In this document: positions 22,353 through 29,474 of the stretch, one piece after another
Position numbering within the stretch: position 1 is the stretch's first letter
How the letters are laid out: each line of letters begins with the position of its first letter
Origin: Actinomycetota bacterium
Lineage (GTDB): Bacteria > Actinomycetota > Actinomycetes > S36-B12 > UBA5976
Assembly: GCA_947448865.1 (NCBI GenBank)
Contig: CANFOW010000017.1
Coordinates: 1-34,443, forward strand
Length of the DNA stretch: 34,443 bases
Direction of reading: 5' to 3'
Notes under the pieces: model-generated
What the model saw: the letters and a program-made list of their open reading frames with translations, nothing else
Told to the model about the DNA's origin: nothing
The model's database searches: none
Translations under genes and position numbers: made by a program

Positions 22353-23207
22353 ATGTCACAAGTACAACTTCTTGGCGCAACGGAGATTCGTCGACTCGCA
22401 GAACTCGTCGGAGTTAGCCCATCCAAGAAGTGGGGCCAAAACTTTGTTATTGATCCCAACACAGTGCGACGCATTGTTGACCAAGCACATGTTGGTGCAA
22501 CAGATACGGTCGTTGAAATTGGACCGGGCCTCGGATCGTTAACACTCGCGTTACTCGACACTGCAGCACATGTTGTGTGCGTTGAAATTGATCCTGCGTT
22601 AGCAACTCAGTTGCCATTAACAATTGCGCAGCATGCTCCGAGTCGACAGCACGCGCTGACAGTTTTTAATGCAGACGCCATGACTATTACCGATTTGGAA
22701 TGTGAGCCAACAAAACTCGTAGCGAATCTCCCGTACAACGTCGCAGTACCCGTAGTACTTAATTTTCTTGAACGATTCCATTCCATCGCAGAAGTTCTCG
22801 TTATGGTTCAAGCCGAAGTCGCTGATCGCCTAGCCGCAAAGTCAGGCAACAAGACGTACGGTGTGCCAAGCGTGAAAGCGCAGTGGTACGGCGAGGTGAC
22901 TAAAGCTGGATCCATTGGGCGAAATGTTTTTTGGCCAGCTCCCAATGTGGATTCGGGATTAGTCCGCATTGTTCGCCGAGATCAACCAGGGGATGACACT
23001 TTACGTCGAGAAGTTTTTGGGTTGATTGACTCGGCGTTTGGACAGCGACGCAAAACTATTCGTACGGCTTTGGGTTCTTCTCTGGGTGCACCAGCGCGAG
23101 TTGAGGAGATAGTCACTCGAGCTGGTGTGCTACCGAGTGCGCGTGGTGAGCAACTTGAATTGCAAGATTTTGTATCCATCGCTCTGGCAGCTCGAGAAGT
23201 ACAGTAA
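22353..23207 (+). CDS. rsmA: 16S rRNA (adenine1518/1519-N6)-dimethyltransferase
   Basis: RsmA (KsgA) dimethylates the two adjacent adenines in the terminal hairpin of 16S rRNA, a late ribosome-assembly checkpoint. The 284-aa product shows KKWGQNFVIDPNTVRRIV at the N-terminus, the SAM motif EIGPGLGSLTLALL (about 51-64), VCVEIDPALA, and the catalytic NLPYNVAVPV (about 125-134). The C-terminal FGQRRKTIRTAL block is also present. It starts 8 nt after the transglycosylase gene and is probably cotranscribed with it. A methyltransferase and ispE following a secreted cell-wall protein is the standard actinobacterial order. Confidence 0.95.
   Translation: MSQVQLLGATEIRRLAELVGVSPSKKWGQNFVIDPNTVRRIVDQAHVGATDTVVEIGPGLGSLTLALLDTAAHVVCVEIDPALATQLPLTIAQHAPSRQHALTVFNADAMTITDLECEPTKLVANLPYNVAVPVVLNFLERFHSIAEVLVMVQAEVADRLAAKSGNKTYGVPSVKAQWYGEVTKAGSIGRNVFWPAPNVDSGLVRIVRRDQPGDDTLRREVFGLIDSAFGQRRKTIRTALGSSLGAPARVEEIVTRAGVLPSARGEQLELQDFVSIALAAREVQ
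23200..23205 (+). promoter_or_regulatory. Internal -10 box before ispE
   Basis: TACAGT is followed by 7 nt and the ispE GTG at 23213. It overlaps the rsmA stop region, so ispE may have an internal leaderless promoter as well as readthrough from upstream. Confidence 0.4.
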
Positions 23208-23212
23208 CTGTT

Positions 23213-24118
23213 GTGAGTGCGTCAGTAACCGTTCGGGTCCCAGCGAAAGTCAATCTGTACCTTGGCGTTGGCCCGCGCAAAGATGACGGCTTCCATGATC
23301 TTGCGACTGTTTTTCAGGCGCTCAGTGTTTATGACGAAGTCACTGTCACACAAAGTGATTCTTTGTCGATTACTGCCACAGGTCGACTTGCGGATCTCGT
23401 GCCAACAGACAAAACCAATTTGGCATGGAAGGCTGCCGAACTCGTTGCACAGGCCTATTCACGAAGTCCAGATGTTCACATCACAATAGATAAAAATATT
23501 CCTGTCGCAGCAGGACTTGCTGGCGGAAGTGCAGATGCGGCAGCGGCCATTGTTGCGTGCAACAGTGTGTGGGGGAATGAACTGTCTCGCGATGCTATGC
23601 ACAACATTGCGCGACAACTTGGGTCAGATGTGCCGTTCATGTTGCAAGGTGGCGTTGCGTTAGGTTCCGGCCGCGGTGATCAACTATCTGCAGTTATGGC
23701 GCGGGGAACTTTTCATTGGGTGCTTGCCACGTTTTCGCATGGTTTATCAACGCCAGAAATGTATTCCCGCTTAGATGAGCAACGTGGTGCGACATTTAAT
23801 CGAACTCCGCAGGTACCTGACGAGATTATGTTTGCGCTCGCTCGCGGAGATGCTGCTGAATTAGCGCGTGCGCTCCACAATGATTTACAGAGTGCTTCGA
23901 TTTCGGCTCGTCCGAGTTTGCAAGATGTTTTGACTTTTGGGCGTGAACATGGCGCACTCGGTTCACTTATCTCGGGTAGTGGTCCGACATGTGCGTTCTT
24001 GGTTGCCTCGGAATCCAAAGCAATTGATCTCGTCGTTGCGTTTTCGAGTTCAGGTCTCGTTGATACTGCGATACACGCTCACGGTCCTGTGCCAGGCGCC
24101 AGAGAAATTAGTGAGTAA
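23213..24118 (+). CDS. ispE: 4-diphosphocytidyl-2-C-methyl-D-erythritol kinase
   Basis: IspE phosphorylates CDP-methylerythritol in the MEP pathway of isoprenoid precursor synthesis, so the organism makes IPP by the non-mevalonate route. The 301-aa GHMP kinase has VPAKVNLYLGVGPRKDDGFHDL at the start (about 8-29; the Lys and Asn are substrate contacts), the ATP loop PVAAGLAGGSADAAAAI (about 96-112), GSDVPFML, and a C-terminal GSLISGSGPTCAFLV. The GTG at 23213 gives the usual N-terminus. It lies 5 nt after rsmA, and the convergent TetR gene ends 30 nt beyond its stop. Confidence 0.94.
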   Translation: MSASVTVRVPAKVNLYLGVGPRKDDGFHDLATVFQALSVYDEVTVTQSDSLSITATGRLADLVPTDKTNLAWKAAELVAQAYSRSPDVHITIDKNIPVAAGLAGGSADAAAAIVACNSVWGNELSRDAMHNIARQLGSDVPFMLQGGVALGSGRGDQLSAVMARGTFHWVLATFSHGLSTPEMYSRLDEQRGATFNRTPQVPDEIMFALARGDAAELARALHNDLQSASISARPSLQDVLTFGREHGALGSLISGSGPTCAFLVASESKAIDLVVAFSSSGLVDTAIHAHGPVPGAREISE

Positions 24119-24148
24119 TACAGTCGTCAATCTGTGACAAGTCAGGAA

Positions 24149-24811
24149 TTATTTTTTACGTCGGATAACAAGTTTGGGTTCACGCTCTAGTCCGACCGCG
24201 CCATTCCACACCAAGTTCACAAGGTGAGAAATGACTTCCTCTTTCTTTGCGCCACTTTCATCAAGCCACCATTGGCCAGTGAGTGCGACCATGCCTACGA
24301 ACATGTGGGCATACATCGGTGCCATCTTTTTCGGAAATCCTCGAGCTGCAAACTCTCGGGCAAGTCGGGCTTCTACCTGGCTTGCAACATCAGACAATAA
24401 ACTCGCAAAGTTGCCGGTGGCTGCAGACACTGGTGAGTCTCGGAGCAAAATTCGGAAGCCATCATTATGAGTTTCGATGTAATCGAATAACGCAAAAGCT
24501 GCTTGCTCGAGCAAAACGCGCGGGTGTGCGGCAGTCAGTGCTCGGGTAATTGAATTGAGCAAGTAATTCATTTCACGGTCTACAACAACCGCATAAAGTC
24601 CGTCTTTAGAACCGAAATGTTCATACACAACTGGCTTTGACACTTTGGCCTTAGAGGCAATTTCTTCAACAGTGACAGATTCGAAACCTTTTTCCGCGAA
24701 AAGGGTGCGGCCCACTTCAATTAATTGCGCACGACGTTCATGACCAGTCATTCTCACGCGATCTTGGGGTGCGTGGTCTAACTCGTCGTCGTCATGGTGG
24801 GCAATTGCCAC
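24149..24811 (-). CDS. TetR family transcriptional regulator
   Basis: The 220-aa protein has the TetR DNA-binding domain: RRAQLIEVGRTLFAEKGFESV (about 26-46), then the helix-turn-helix VEEIASKAKVSKPVVYEHFGSKDGLY (about 48-73). The first 20 residues are His/Asp-rich and probably disordered; the C-terminal ligand-binding and dimer domain is helical. Its place beside glmU and the mfd-mazG region matches the mycobacterial regulator Rv1019, which I recall as an autorepressor. The GTG at 24811 has AGGA a few nt upstream. A 10-bp palindrome lies in the upstream region (24876-24885). The ligand is unknown. Confidence 0.88.
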   Translation of the reverse strand: MAIAHHDDDELDHAPQDRVRMTGHERRAQLIEVGRTLFAEKGFESVTVEEIASKAKVSKPVVYEHFGSKDGLYAVVVDREMNYLLNSITRALTAAHPRVLLEQAAFALFDYIETHNDGFRILLRDSPVSAATGNFASLLSDVASQVEARLAREFAARGFPKKMAPMYAHMFVGMVALTGQWWLDESGAKKEEVISHLVNLVWNGAVGLEREPKLVIRRKK

Positions 24812-24875
24812 AGTGATCCTCGCTGAAGTGAACTTAAGAAATCTGACACCCGTTGAGACAAGTGCACTAGCTCGT

Positions 24876-24885
24876 GCCTTAAGGC
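24876..24885. promoter_or_regulatory. Perfect 10-bp palindrome upstream of the TetR gene
   Basis: GCCTTAAGGC is a perfect palindrome 64 bp upstream of the TetR start codon and about 90 bp upstream of tRNA-Gln. A related CTTAAG core occurs at 24833-24838, 22 bp from the start codon. TetR regulators commonly autoregulate from such dyads, so these are candidate operator sites. Ten bases is short for a full TetR operator. Confidence 0.3.
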
Positions 24886-24932
24886 TATCGCACTGCTTTC
24901 GGGGTGTCTGCGACCTTACGTATCGGCTCCTT

Positions 24933-24962
24933 TTGGGGAAAATACTCTCTAGACAATAAGAT
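24933..24962 (+). promoter_or_regulatory. Probable promoter of tRNA-Gln
   Basis: TTGGGG (24933-24938) and TAAGAT (24957-24962) are separated by 18 nt and place the transcription start within about 6 nt of the mature tRNA 5' end at 24975. Confidence 0.45.
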
Positions 24963-24974
24963 TCAGGAGTTCTT

Positions 24975-25045
24975 TCCCGGTTCGTCTAATGGCAGGACAG
25001 CACCCTTTGGAGGTGCTTATCGTGGTTCGAATCCACGACCGGGAG
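24975..25045 (+). tRNA. tRNA-Gln (anticodon TTG)
   Basis: A complete cloverleaf can be drawn. The acceptor stem is TCCCGGT with ACCGGGA, followed by discriminator G. The anticodon stem GCACC/GGTGC holds the loop CTTTGGA, giving anticodon TTG (reads CAA, Gln). The T arm CGTGG/CCACG encloses TTCGAAT. The variable loop is 4 nt. CCA is not encoded (GCA follows the stem). It sits directly upstream of glmU, as in many actinobacteria, and no terminator separates the two. Confidence 0.95.
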
Positions 25046-25057
25046 CAAGCAGGTAAG

Positions 25058-25063
25058 TAGGCT
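25058..25063 (+). promoter_or_regulatory. -10 box for leaderless glmU
   Basis: TAGGCT is followed by AGGGCT and the glmU GTG at 25070. It starts 13 nt after the tRNA, so glmU-prs has its own start site in addition to readthrough from the tRNA. Confidence 0.6.
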
Positions 25064-25069
25064 AGGGCT

Positions 25070-26512
25070 GTGTCGGCCACCAATTCACCCACTGCAGTTG
25101 TCATTCTTGCGGCCGGAATTGGCACGCGAATGAAATCACCGCAGCCAAAGGTCCTTCACAGCATCCTCGGCGACACTCTGCTTGGCCATGTGCTTAGCGC
25201 AGTTGCTCCGCTGAATGCGTCTCGCGTGGTCGTTGTTGTCGGTCATGGCCGGGATGAAGTGACTGCGTATCTGAACCAGAGCTGGCCGCAGGTTTCGACT
25301 GTTGTGCAAGAGCATCAAAATGGAACAGGGCATGCCGTGAAGGTTGTGCTTGAAGCTTTTCCTGAACTCGCATCGGGAACTGTCGTAGTACTCGCTGGAG
25401 ATTCACCGCTTCTCACAACACATGACATTTCTGAACTTATTCACGCTGCAAGTAATTGCCAGGCTGCAGTACTGAGTGCCCACGTAGATGAACCACATGG
25501 CTATGGGCGCATTATTCGCAACGGCGATGACACAGTGTGCTGCATTGTTGAAGAGAAAGATGCAACTGACGAACAAAAATTCATCACTGAAGTGAACTCA
25601 GGTGTTTACGCTTTTTCTGGCGAACTCTTAGCAACGTCGCTTGCTTCAGTAACTGCGCACAATGCACAAGGCGAACAGTACTTAACCGATGTTGTTGAGA
25701 TTTTGACGCAATCAGGTCATTCGGTGCGGGCAAGCCTGACAACGCAAACAAATATTTTGGGTGTTAATGATCGTGCGCAGTTGGCGCAAGCAGCTGCAAT
25801 TTTGCGAAACCGAATTAATGAAGAACACATGATTGCTGGTGTCACACTTGTTGATCCTCAGACAACGTGGATTGATCGCACGGTAACGATTGAATCTGAT
25901 GCGACGATTTTGCCGAATGTGCACCTCACTGGCCATACGTCGATTGCTACTCAAGCGGTCATCGGACCTGACTCAACTCTTCACGACACGACAGTTTTAT
26001 TAGGTGCGCACGTTACTCGCACCACAGCTAGTGGCGCCATTATCGGAATGCACGCAAGTGTTGGACCGTACACCTTCCTTCGACCAGACACAGTCTTAGG
26101 TGAAGGTGCCAAGGCTGGCGGCTTTGTCGAAATGAAAAACGCTCAACTCGATGCTGGTGCCAAAGTCCCGCACTTGTCTTATGTCGGCGATGCGACGATC
26201 GGTGAAGGTACCAACATTGGGGCAGCCACAATCTTTGTCAACTATGACGGAGTAGATAAGCACCACACCACTATCGGCAAGCATGTGCGCATTGGAAGTG
26301 ACACGATGCTCGTCGCACCGGTCACGGTCGGCGATGGTGCCTACACCGCAGCAGGTTCTGTTATAACCGAGGACGTGCCTGCAGGTGCTATCGGAGTAGC
26401 CCGCGCTAAACAACGCAATATTGTCGACTGGGTATTGCGACGACGACCCGGTAGCAAGTCAGCACAAGCAGCACTGGCAGACTCATCTCGTAAGCACGAA
26501 GAAGGGGCATGA
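25070..26512 (+). CDS. glmU: Bifunctional N-acetylglucosamine-1-phosphate uridyltransferase / glucosamine-1-phosphate acetyltransferase
   Basis: GlmU acetylates glucosamine-1-P and then uridylates it to UDP-GlcNAc, the precursor of peptidoglycan. The 480-aa product has the N-terminal pyrophosphorylase domain with VILAAGIGTRMKSPQPKVLH (about 11-30), VVLAGDSPLL and QNGTGHAVK. The C-terminal left-handed beta-helix (about 255-450) includes the acetyltransferase block LSYVGDATIGEGTNIGAATI and NYDGVDKHHT. A basic tail (VLRRRPGSKSAQA) ends the protein. Translation starts at the GTG 6 nt after TAGGCT. prs follows after 1 nt. Confidence 0.96.
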   Translation: MSATNSPTAVVILAAGIGTRMKSPQPKVLHSILGDTLLGHVLSAVAPLNASRVVVVVGHGRDEVTAYLNQSWPQVSTVVQEHQNGTGHAVKVVLEAFPELASGTVVVLAGDSPLLTTHDISELIHAASNCQAAVLSAHVDEPHGYGRIIRNGDDTVCCIVEEKDATDEQKFITEVNSGVYAFSGELLATSLASVTAHNAQGEQYLTDVVEILTQSGHSVRASLTTQTNILGVNDRAQLAQAAAILRNRINEEHMIAGVTLVDPQTTWIDRTVTIESDATILPNVHLTGHTSIATQAVIGPDSTLHDTTVLLGAHVTRTTASGAIIGMHASVGPYTFLRPDTVLGEGAKAGGFVEMKNAQLDAGAKVPHLSYVGDATIGEGTNIGAATIFVNYDGVDKHHTTIGKHVRIGSDTMLVAPVTVGDGAYTAAGSVITEDVPAGAIGVARAKQRNIVDWVLRRRPGSKSAQAALADSSRKHEEGA

Positions 26513-26513
26513 C

Positions 26514-27494
26514 ATGACCGGCATTACTCAGAACAATGCAAAGCGAATGGTTTTGCTCGCTGGACGTTCGCATCCGGAACTTGCGGCGGCGGTGGCTGAA
26601 AATCTGGGCGTTGAGTTAGTGCCAACCCGTGCGTACAACTTTGCCAATGGCGAAATTTATGTCCGTTTCGAAGAATCTGTTCGGGGTTGCGATGCGTTCG
26701 TCATGCAAACTCACACCGCACCTGTTAATGAATGGATCATGGAGCAACTGCTCATGGTGGATGCACTCAAGCGTGCATCTGCAAAACGCATCACTGTCGT
26801 CGTTCCGTTTTATGGATACGCACGCCAGGACAAGAAGCACGCAGGCCGCGAACCAATTTCTGCTCGATTGATGGCGGATCTTTTCGCAGCTGCTGGTGCT
26901 GATCGCATTATGAGCGTTGACTTACATACTGCTCAAATTCAAGGTTTCTTCAACGGACCAGTCGACCACTTATTTGCGCTACCGATTTTGGCAGCTCACG
27001 TGGGTCGCACTGTTGATCGCAGCAAGATCACAGTTGTTTCGCCAGATGCTGGTCGCGTTCGTGTTGCTGAACGTTGGACAGACATCCTTGGGTCACCGCT
27101 AGCAATCATTCACAAACGTCGTGATCCTGATGTTCCTAACGAAGCGAAAGTACTCGAAGTTGTGGGTGATGTGAAGGGTCGCATTTGTGTCGTCGTTGAC
27201 GACATGATCGATACTGGCGGCACAATCGTCAAGGCTTCCGAAGCTCTCTTTGATAACGGTGCTGAAGATGTCATCGTGACCGCAACTCACGGTGTTCTGT
27301 CTCCGCCGGCTCGCCAACGACTCCAGGATTCCCGAATCAAGGAAGTCGTTGTTACTGACACCCTTCCAATTCCGATGTCGAATCGTTTCCCGCGTTTGAC
27401 CGTTCTTCCTATTGCTCCGCTGATTGCTCGCGCAATTCGCGAAGTATTCGATGAAGGTTCTGTAACCAGCCTGTTTGACCACGTTGGCGTCTAG
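26514..27494 (+). CDS. prs: Ribose-phosphate pyrophosphokinase (PRPP synthetase)
   Basis: Prs makes PRPP from ribose-5-phosphate and ATP for purine, pyrimidine, His and Trp synthesis. The 326-aa product has LLAGRSHPELAAAVAENLGV at the N-terminus, the flexible-loop region FYGYARQDKKHAGREPISAR (about 98-117) and SVDLHTAQIQGFFNGPVDHL (about 134-153). The PRPP-binding loop VVVDDMIDTGGTIVKA (about 226-241) follows. The ATG at 26514 has GAAGGGG upstream and lies 1 nt after the glmU stop; the longer frame from 26421 lies inside glmU. Length and motifs are normal. Confidence 0.96.
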   Translation: MTGITQNNAKRMVLLAGRSHPELAAAVAENLGVELVPTRAYNFANGEIYVRFEESVRGCDAFVMQTHTAPVNEWIMEQLLMVDALKRASAKRITVVVPFYGYARQDKKHAGREPISARLMADLFAAAGADRIMSVDLHTAQIQGFFNGPVDHLFALPILAAHVGRTVDRSKITVVSPDAGRVRVAERWTDILGSPLAIIHKRRDPDVPNEAKVLEVVGDVKGRICVVVDDMIDTGGTIVKASEALFDNGAEDVIVTATHGVLSPPARQRLQDSRIKEVVVTDTLPIPMSNRFPRLTVLPIAPLIARAIREVFDEGSVTSLFDHVGV

Positions 27495-27510
27495 TCGAAT
27501 TTGACCCTTC

Positions 27511-27530
27511 AGGTTGGCTCTGGCTAACCT
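27511..27530 (+). other. Stable hairpin in the prs-rplY gap
   Basis: AGGTTGGC and GCTAACCT pair over 8 positions (one G-T) around a TCTG loop. No T run follows, but a second hairpin with a T run lies 6 nt downstream. The two may act together as a terminator for glmU-prs or form an RNA leader for rplY. Confidence 0.4.
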
Positions 27531-27536
27531 AGGACT

Positions 27537-27557
27537 GCTCCTCGGCGAGGGCTTTTT
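27537..27557 (+). terminator. Probable terminator after glmU-prs
   Basis: GCTCCTC, loop GGC and GAGGGC form a stem with one bulged T, followed by TTTTT at 27553-27557. It is placed about 45 nt after the prs stop and 70 nt before rplY. Confidence 0.6.
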
Positions 27558-27626
27558 GGTAATTCAAAAGCCGTTATCGACGAAGGTCTCACGCGGAGCG
27601 TGCATATGACCAATCGAGGAGAACAC

Positions 27627-28088
27627 ATGGCAAACGAATTAACAGGCGAAATCCGTAGCGATTTCGGCAAGGGCGCATCGCGCCGTCTTCGTCGCGAAGG
27701 CAAGACCCCAGCAGTTGTATACGGACACGGATCAGCTCCGATTCACGTATCAATTGACTCACATGAACTCACCAAGGTACTTCGTCACAAGGCGACTTCA
27801 TTGACGTTGACCGTTGATGGAAAGAACCACAATGTTGCTCCACGCGATATCCAAATCGACCCAGTACGTCGTTTTGTTGAGCACGTGGACCTTGTTGTTG
27901 TGACTGCAGCTGAAGCAGCGACTATCGCTCGCGATGCTGCAGATGCAACTGCTAAGGCAGAAGCATCAGCTAACGCTGCTGCCGAAGGTGCAAAGGCTAA
28001 GGCTGAACAACGCGCTGCCCGTATCGCATCAGGCGAAAGCGTTGAAGGTGCCGACGGTTCCGAACAAGCTGCAACTAAAGCTGAGTAA
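27627..28088 (+). CDS. rplY: 50S ribosomal protein L25 with Ala-rich C-terminal tail
   Basis: L25 binds 5S rRNA in the large ribosomal subunit. Residues 1-93 are the L25 domain, with FGKGASRRLRREGKTPAVVYGHG (about 13-35) and a terminal DIQIDPVRRFVEHVDL. CTC-type L25 proteins of actinobacteria, roughly 200 aa, normally continue with a second beta-rich TL5 domain; here residues 94-153 are instead an Ala/Lys/Glu-rich stretch (AAEAATIARDAADATAKAEA and on), probably one charged helix. The ATG at 27627 has GAGGAG at ideal spacing, one of the few strong Shine-Dalgarno sites in the window. pth follows after 3 nt. Confidence 0.92.
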   Translation: MANELTGEIRSDFGKGASRRLRREGKTPAVVYGHGSAPIHVSIDSHELTKVLRHKATSLTLTVDGKNHNVAPRDIQIDPVRRFVEHVDLVVVTAAEAATIARDAADATAKAEASANAAAEGAKAKAEQRAARIASGESVEGADGSEQAATKAE

Positions 28089-28091
28089 TTT

Positions 28092-28670
28092 GTGACTCAG
28101 TCATCCGCATGGCTCGTAGTGGGACTCGGTAATCCGGGTCCCACTTATGCTTTCACGCGCCATAACATCGGCGCACGTGTGGTGGATGAACTCGCTTCTC
28201 GTACTGGTGTTGCGCTTAAGCGACACAAACGCGCTCTTGCAGATGCTGCCGAAACGCACATCGCAGGACGCAAAGTCATTCTTACGAAACCACTTTCTTA
28301 TATGAACGAAAGTGGCGGTCCAACTAAAGCCCTTGCAACGTTTTACAAAATCGACATCGATCACATCATCGTTTTGCATGATGAACTCGACATTGATCTC
28401 GAAGCTATCCGTGTGAAATTAGGTGGCGGCGACAATGGCCACAATGGATTGAAATCTGTACGCTCAGCATTTGGCACAGGTGATTGGTTTCGCGTGCGCT
28501 TGGGCATTGGTCGCCCGCCAGGTCGACAAGATCCAGCTGATTTTGTTTTAAAAACTTTTTCTTCTGCAGAAGCAGATTCGGTGGCAACTTTGATTTCCTC
28601 AGGCGCCGACGCAGTCGAATCGCTCATTGAACACGGGCTTGTTCCAACACAGAATAGATTTAATTCATGA
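28092..28670 (+). CDS. pth: Peptidyl-tRNA hydrolase
   Basis: Pth releases peptidyl-tRNA dropped from ribosomes by cleaving the ester bond, recycling tRNA. The 192-aa product has WLVVGLGNPGPTYAFTRHNIG (about 8-28, with the catalytic His and conserved Asn), LTKPLSYMNESG (about 59-70), VLHDELDIDL (about 94-103) and GGGDNGHNGLKSV (about 112-124). All are in the usual order at the usual length. Translation begins at GTG 28092, 3 nt after rplY. The stop overlaps the cysQ start as ATGA. Confidence 0.95.
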   Translation: MTQSSAWLVVGLGNPGPTYAFTRHNIGARVVDELASRTGVALKRHKRALADAAETHIAGRKVILTKPLSYMNESGGPTKALATFYKIDIDHIIVLHDELDIDLEAIRVKLGGGDNGHNGLKSVRSAFGTGDWFRVRLGIGRPPGRQDPADFVLKTFSSAEADSVATLISSGADAVESLIEHGLVPTQNRFNS

Positions 28671-29470
28671 TTCACGATTCTGATCAGGATGTTGCGCGAA
28701 TTGTTGCACGACAGGCAGGAACTCTGCTTAATGGAATTTTGGCAAATGCTCGATCAATTCCAGAATCCAATAACCACACAATCGACGAATTAGCTCGCAA
28801 ACAACTGGGTAAACAAGGAGACCGTGCTGCTCACGAACTCCTTGTTGCTTTGCTTGCAAAAAGTCGGCCAGACGATGCTGTGCTCAGCGAAGAAGGTGTG
28901 CACGATTCCGCACGCAATGATGTTGATCGCTTATGGATTGTCGATCCGCTTGATGGAACGTCACATTTTTCAAGTGGCGATTCTGGCTTCGCGGTACACA
29001 TCGCATTGTGGGAACGCACATCTGCTGCACCCAGTCAGATTTCGGCTGCCAGCGTTTATGTCCCAGCCACCGAAGTGATGTTGTCAATGGATGATGTTGC
29101 AACACTGGCACATGTCGACCACGATGACATTCGAATTTTAGTAAGCAAGTCTCGGCCACCTCAGGAACTCGCTGCGATTGAGGAAACACTGCGTGGTCAT
29201 TTTGGCAAGGCAGTCACAGTCATTTCCATGGGTTCTGTTGGTGCAAAAATGGCACACATTATTGCTGGCCATGCGGATATGTACATCAATACCGGCGGCA
29301 TGCACGAGTGGGACCTTGCAGCACCATTAGGCGTGGCTCATCATTATGGATTGTCCGTGTGTGACCGCGCTGGACAATCTATTGCCTTAAATAATGTGGA
29401 AACATTTATCCCTTCAGTAATTATTTCTCGGCCTGAATTTGTTGATGTCCTCACAAGTTGCTTAGCGTAA
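28667..29470 (+). CDS. cysQ: 3'(2'),5'-bisphosphate nucleotidase CysQ-like (inositol monophosphatase family)
   Basis: CysQ-type enzymes hydrolyse PAP, a by-product of sulfate assimilation, to AMP; close relatives act on inositol or fructose bisphosphates. The 267-aa product carries the Mg-binding motifs SEEG (74-77) and WIVDPLDGTSHF (90-101), FAVHIALWE, and the late GSVGAKMAHIIAGHADMYI and HEWDLAAPLGVAHHYGL blocks typical of CysQ. It is coupled to pth by an ATGA overlap and ends 4 nt before mfd. The substrate is assigned by resemblance; other phosphatase roles are possible. Confidence 0.82.
   Translation: MIHDSDQDVARIVARQAGTLLNGILANARSIPESNNHTIDELARKQLGKQGDRAAHELLVALLAKSRPDDAVLSEEGVHDSARNDVDRLWIVDPLDGTSHFSSGDSGFAVHIALWERTSAAPSQISAASVYVPATEVMLSMDDVATLAHVDHDDIRILVSKSRPPQELAAIEETLRGHFGKAVTVISMGSVGAKMAHIIAGHADMYINTGGMHEWDLAAPLGVAHHYGLSVCDRAGQSIALNNVETFIPSVIISRPEFVDVLTSCLA
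29463..29468 (+). promoter_or_regulatory. Internal -10 box before mfd
   Basis: TAGCGT, inside the last codons of cysQ, is followed by AAATAC and the mfd ATG at 29475. The exact 6-nt spacing suggests an internal leaderless promoter for mfd within the longer operon. Confidence 0.4.
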
Positions 29471-29474
29471 ATAC

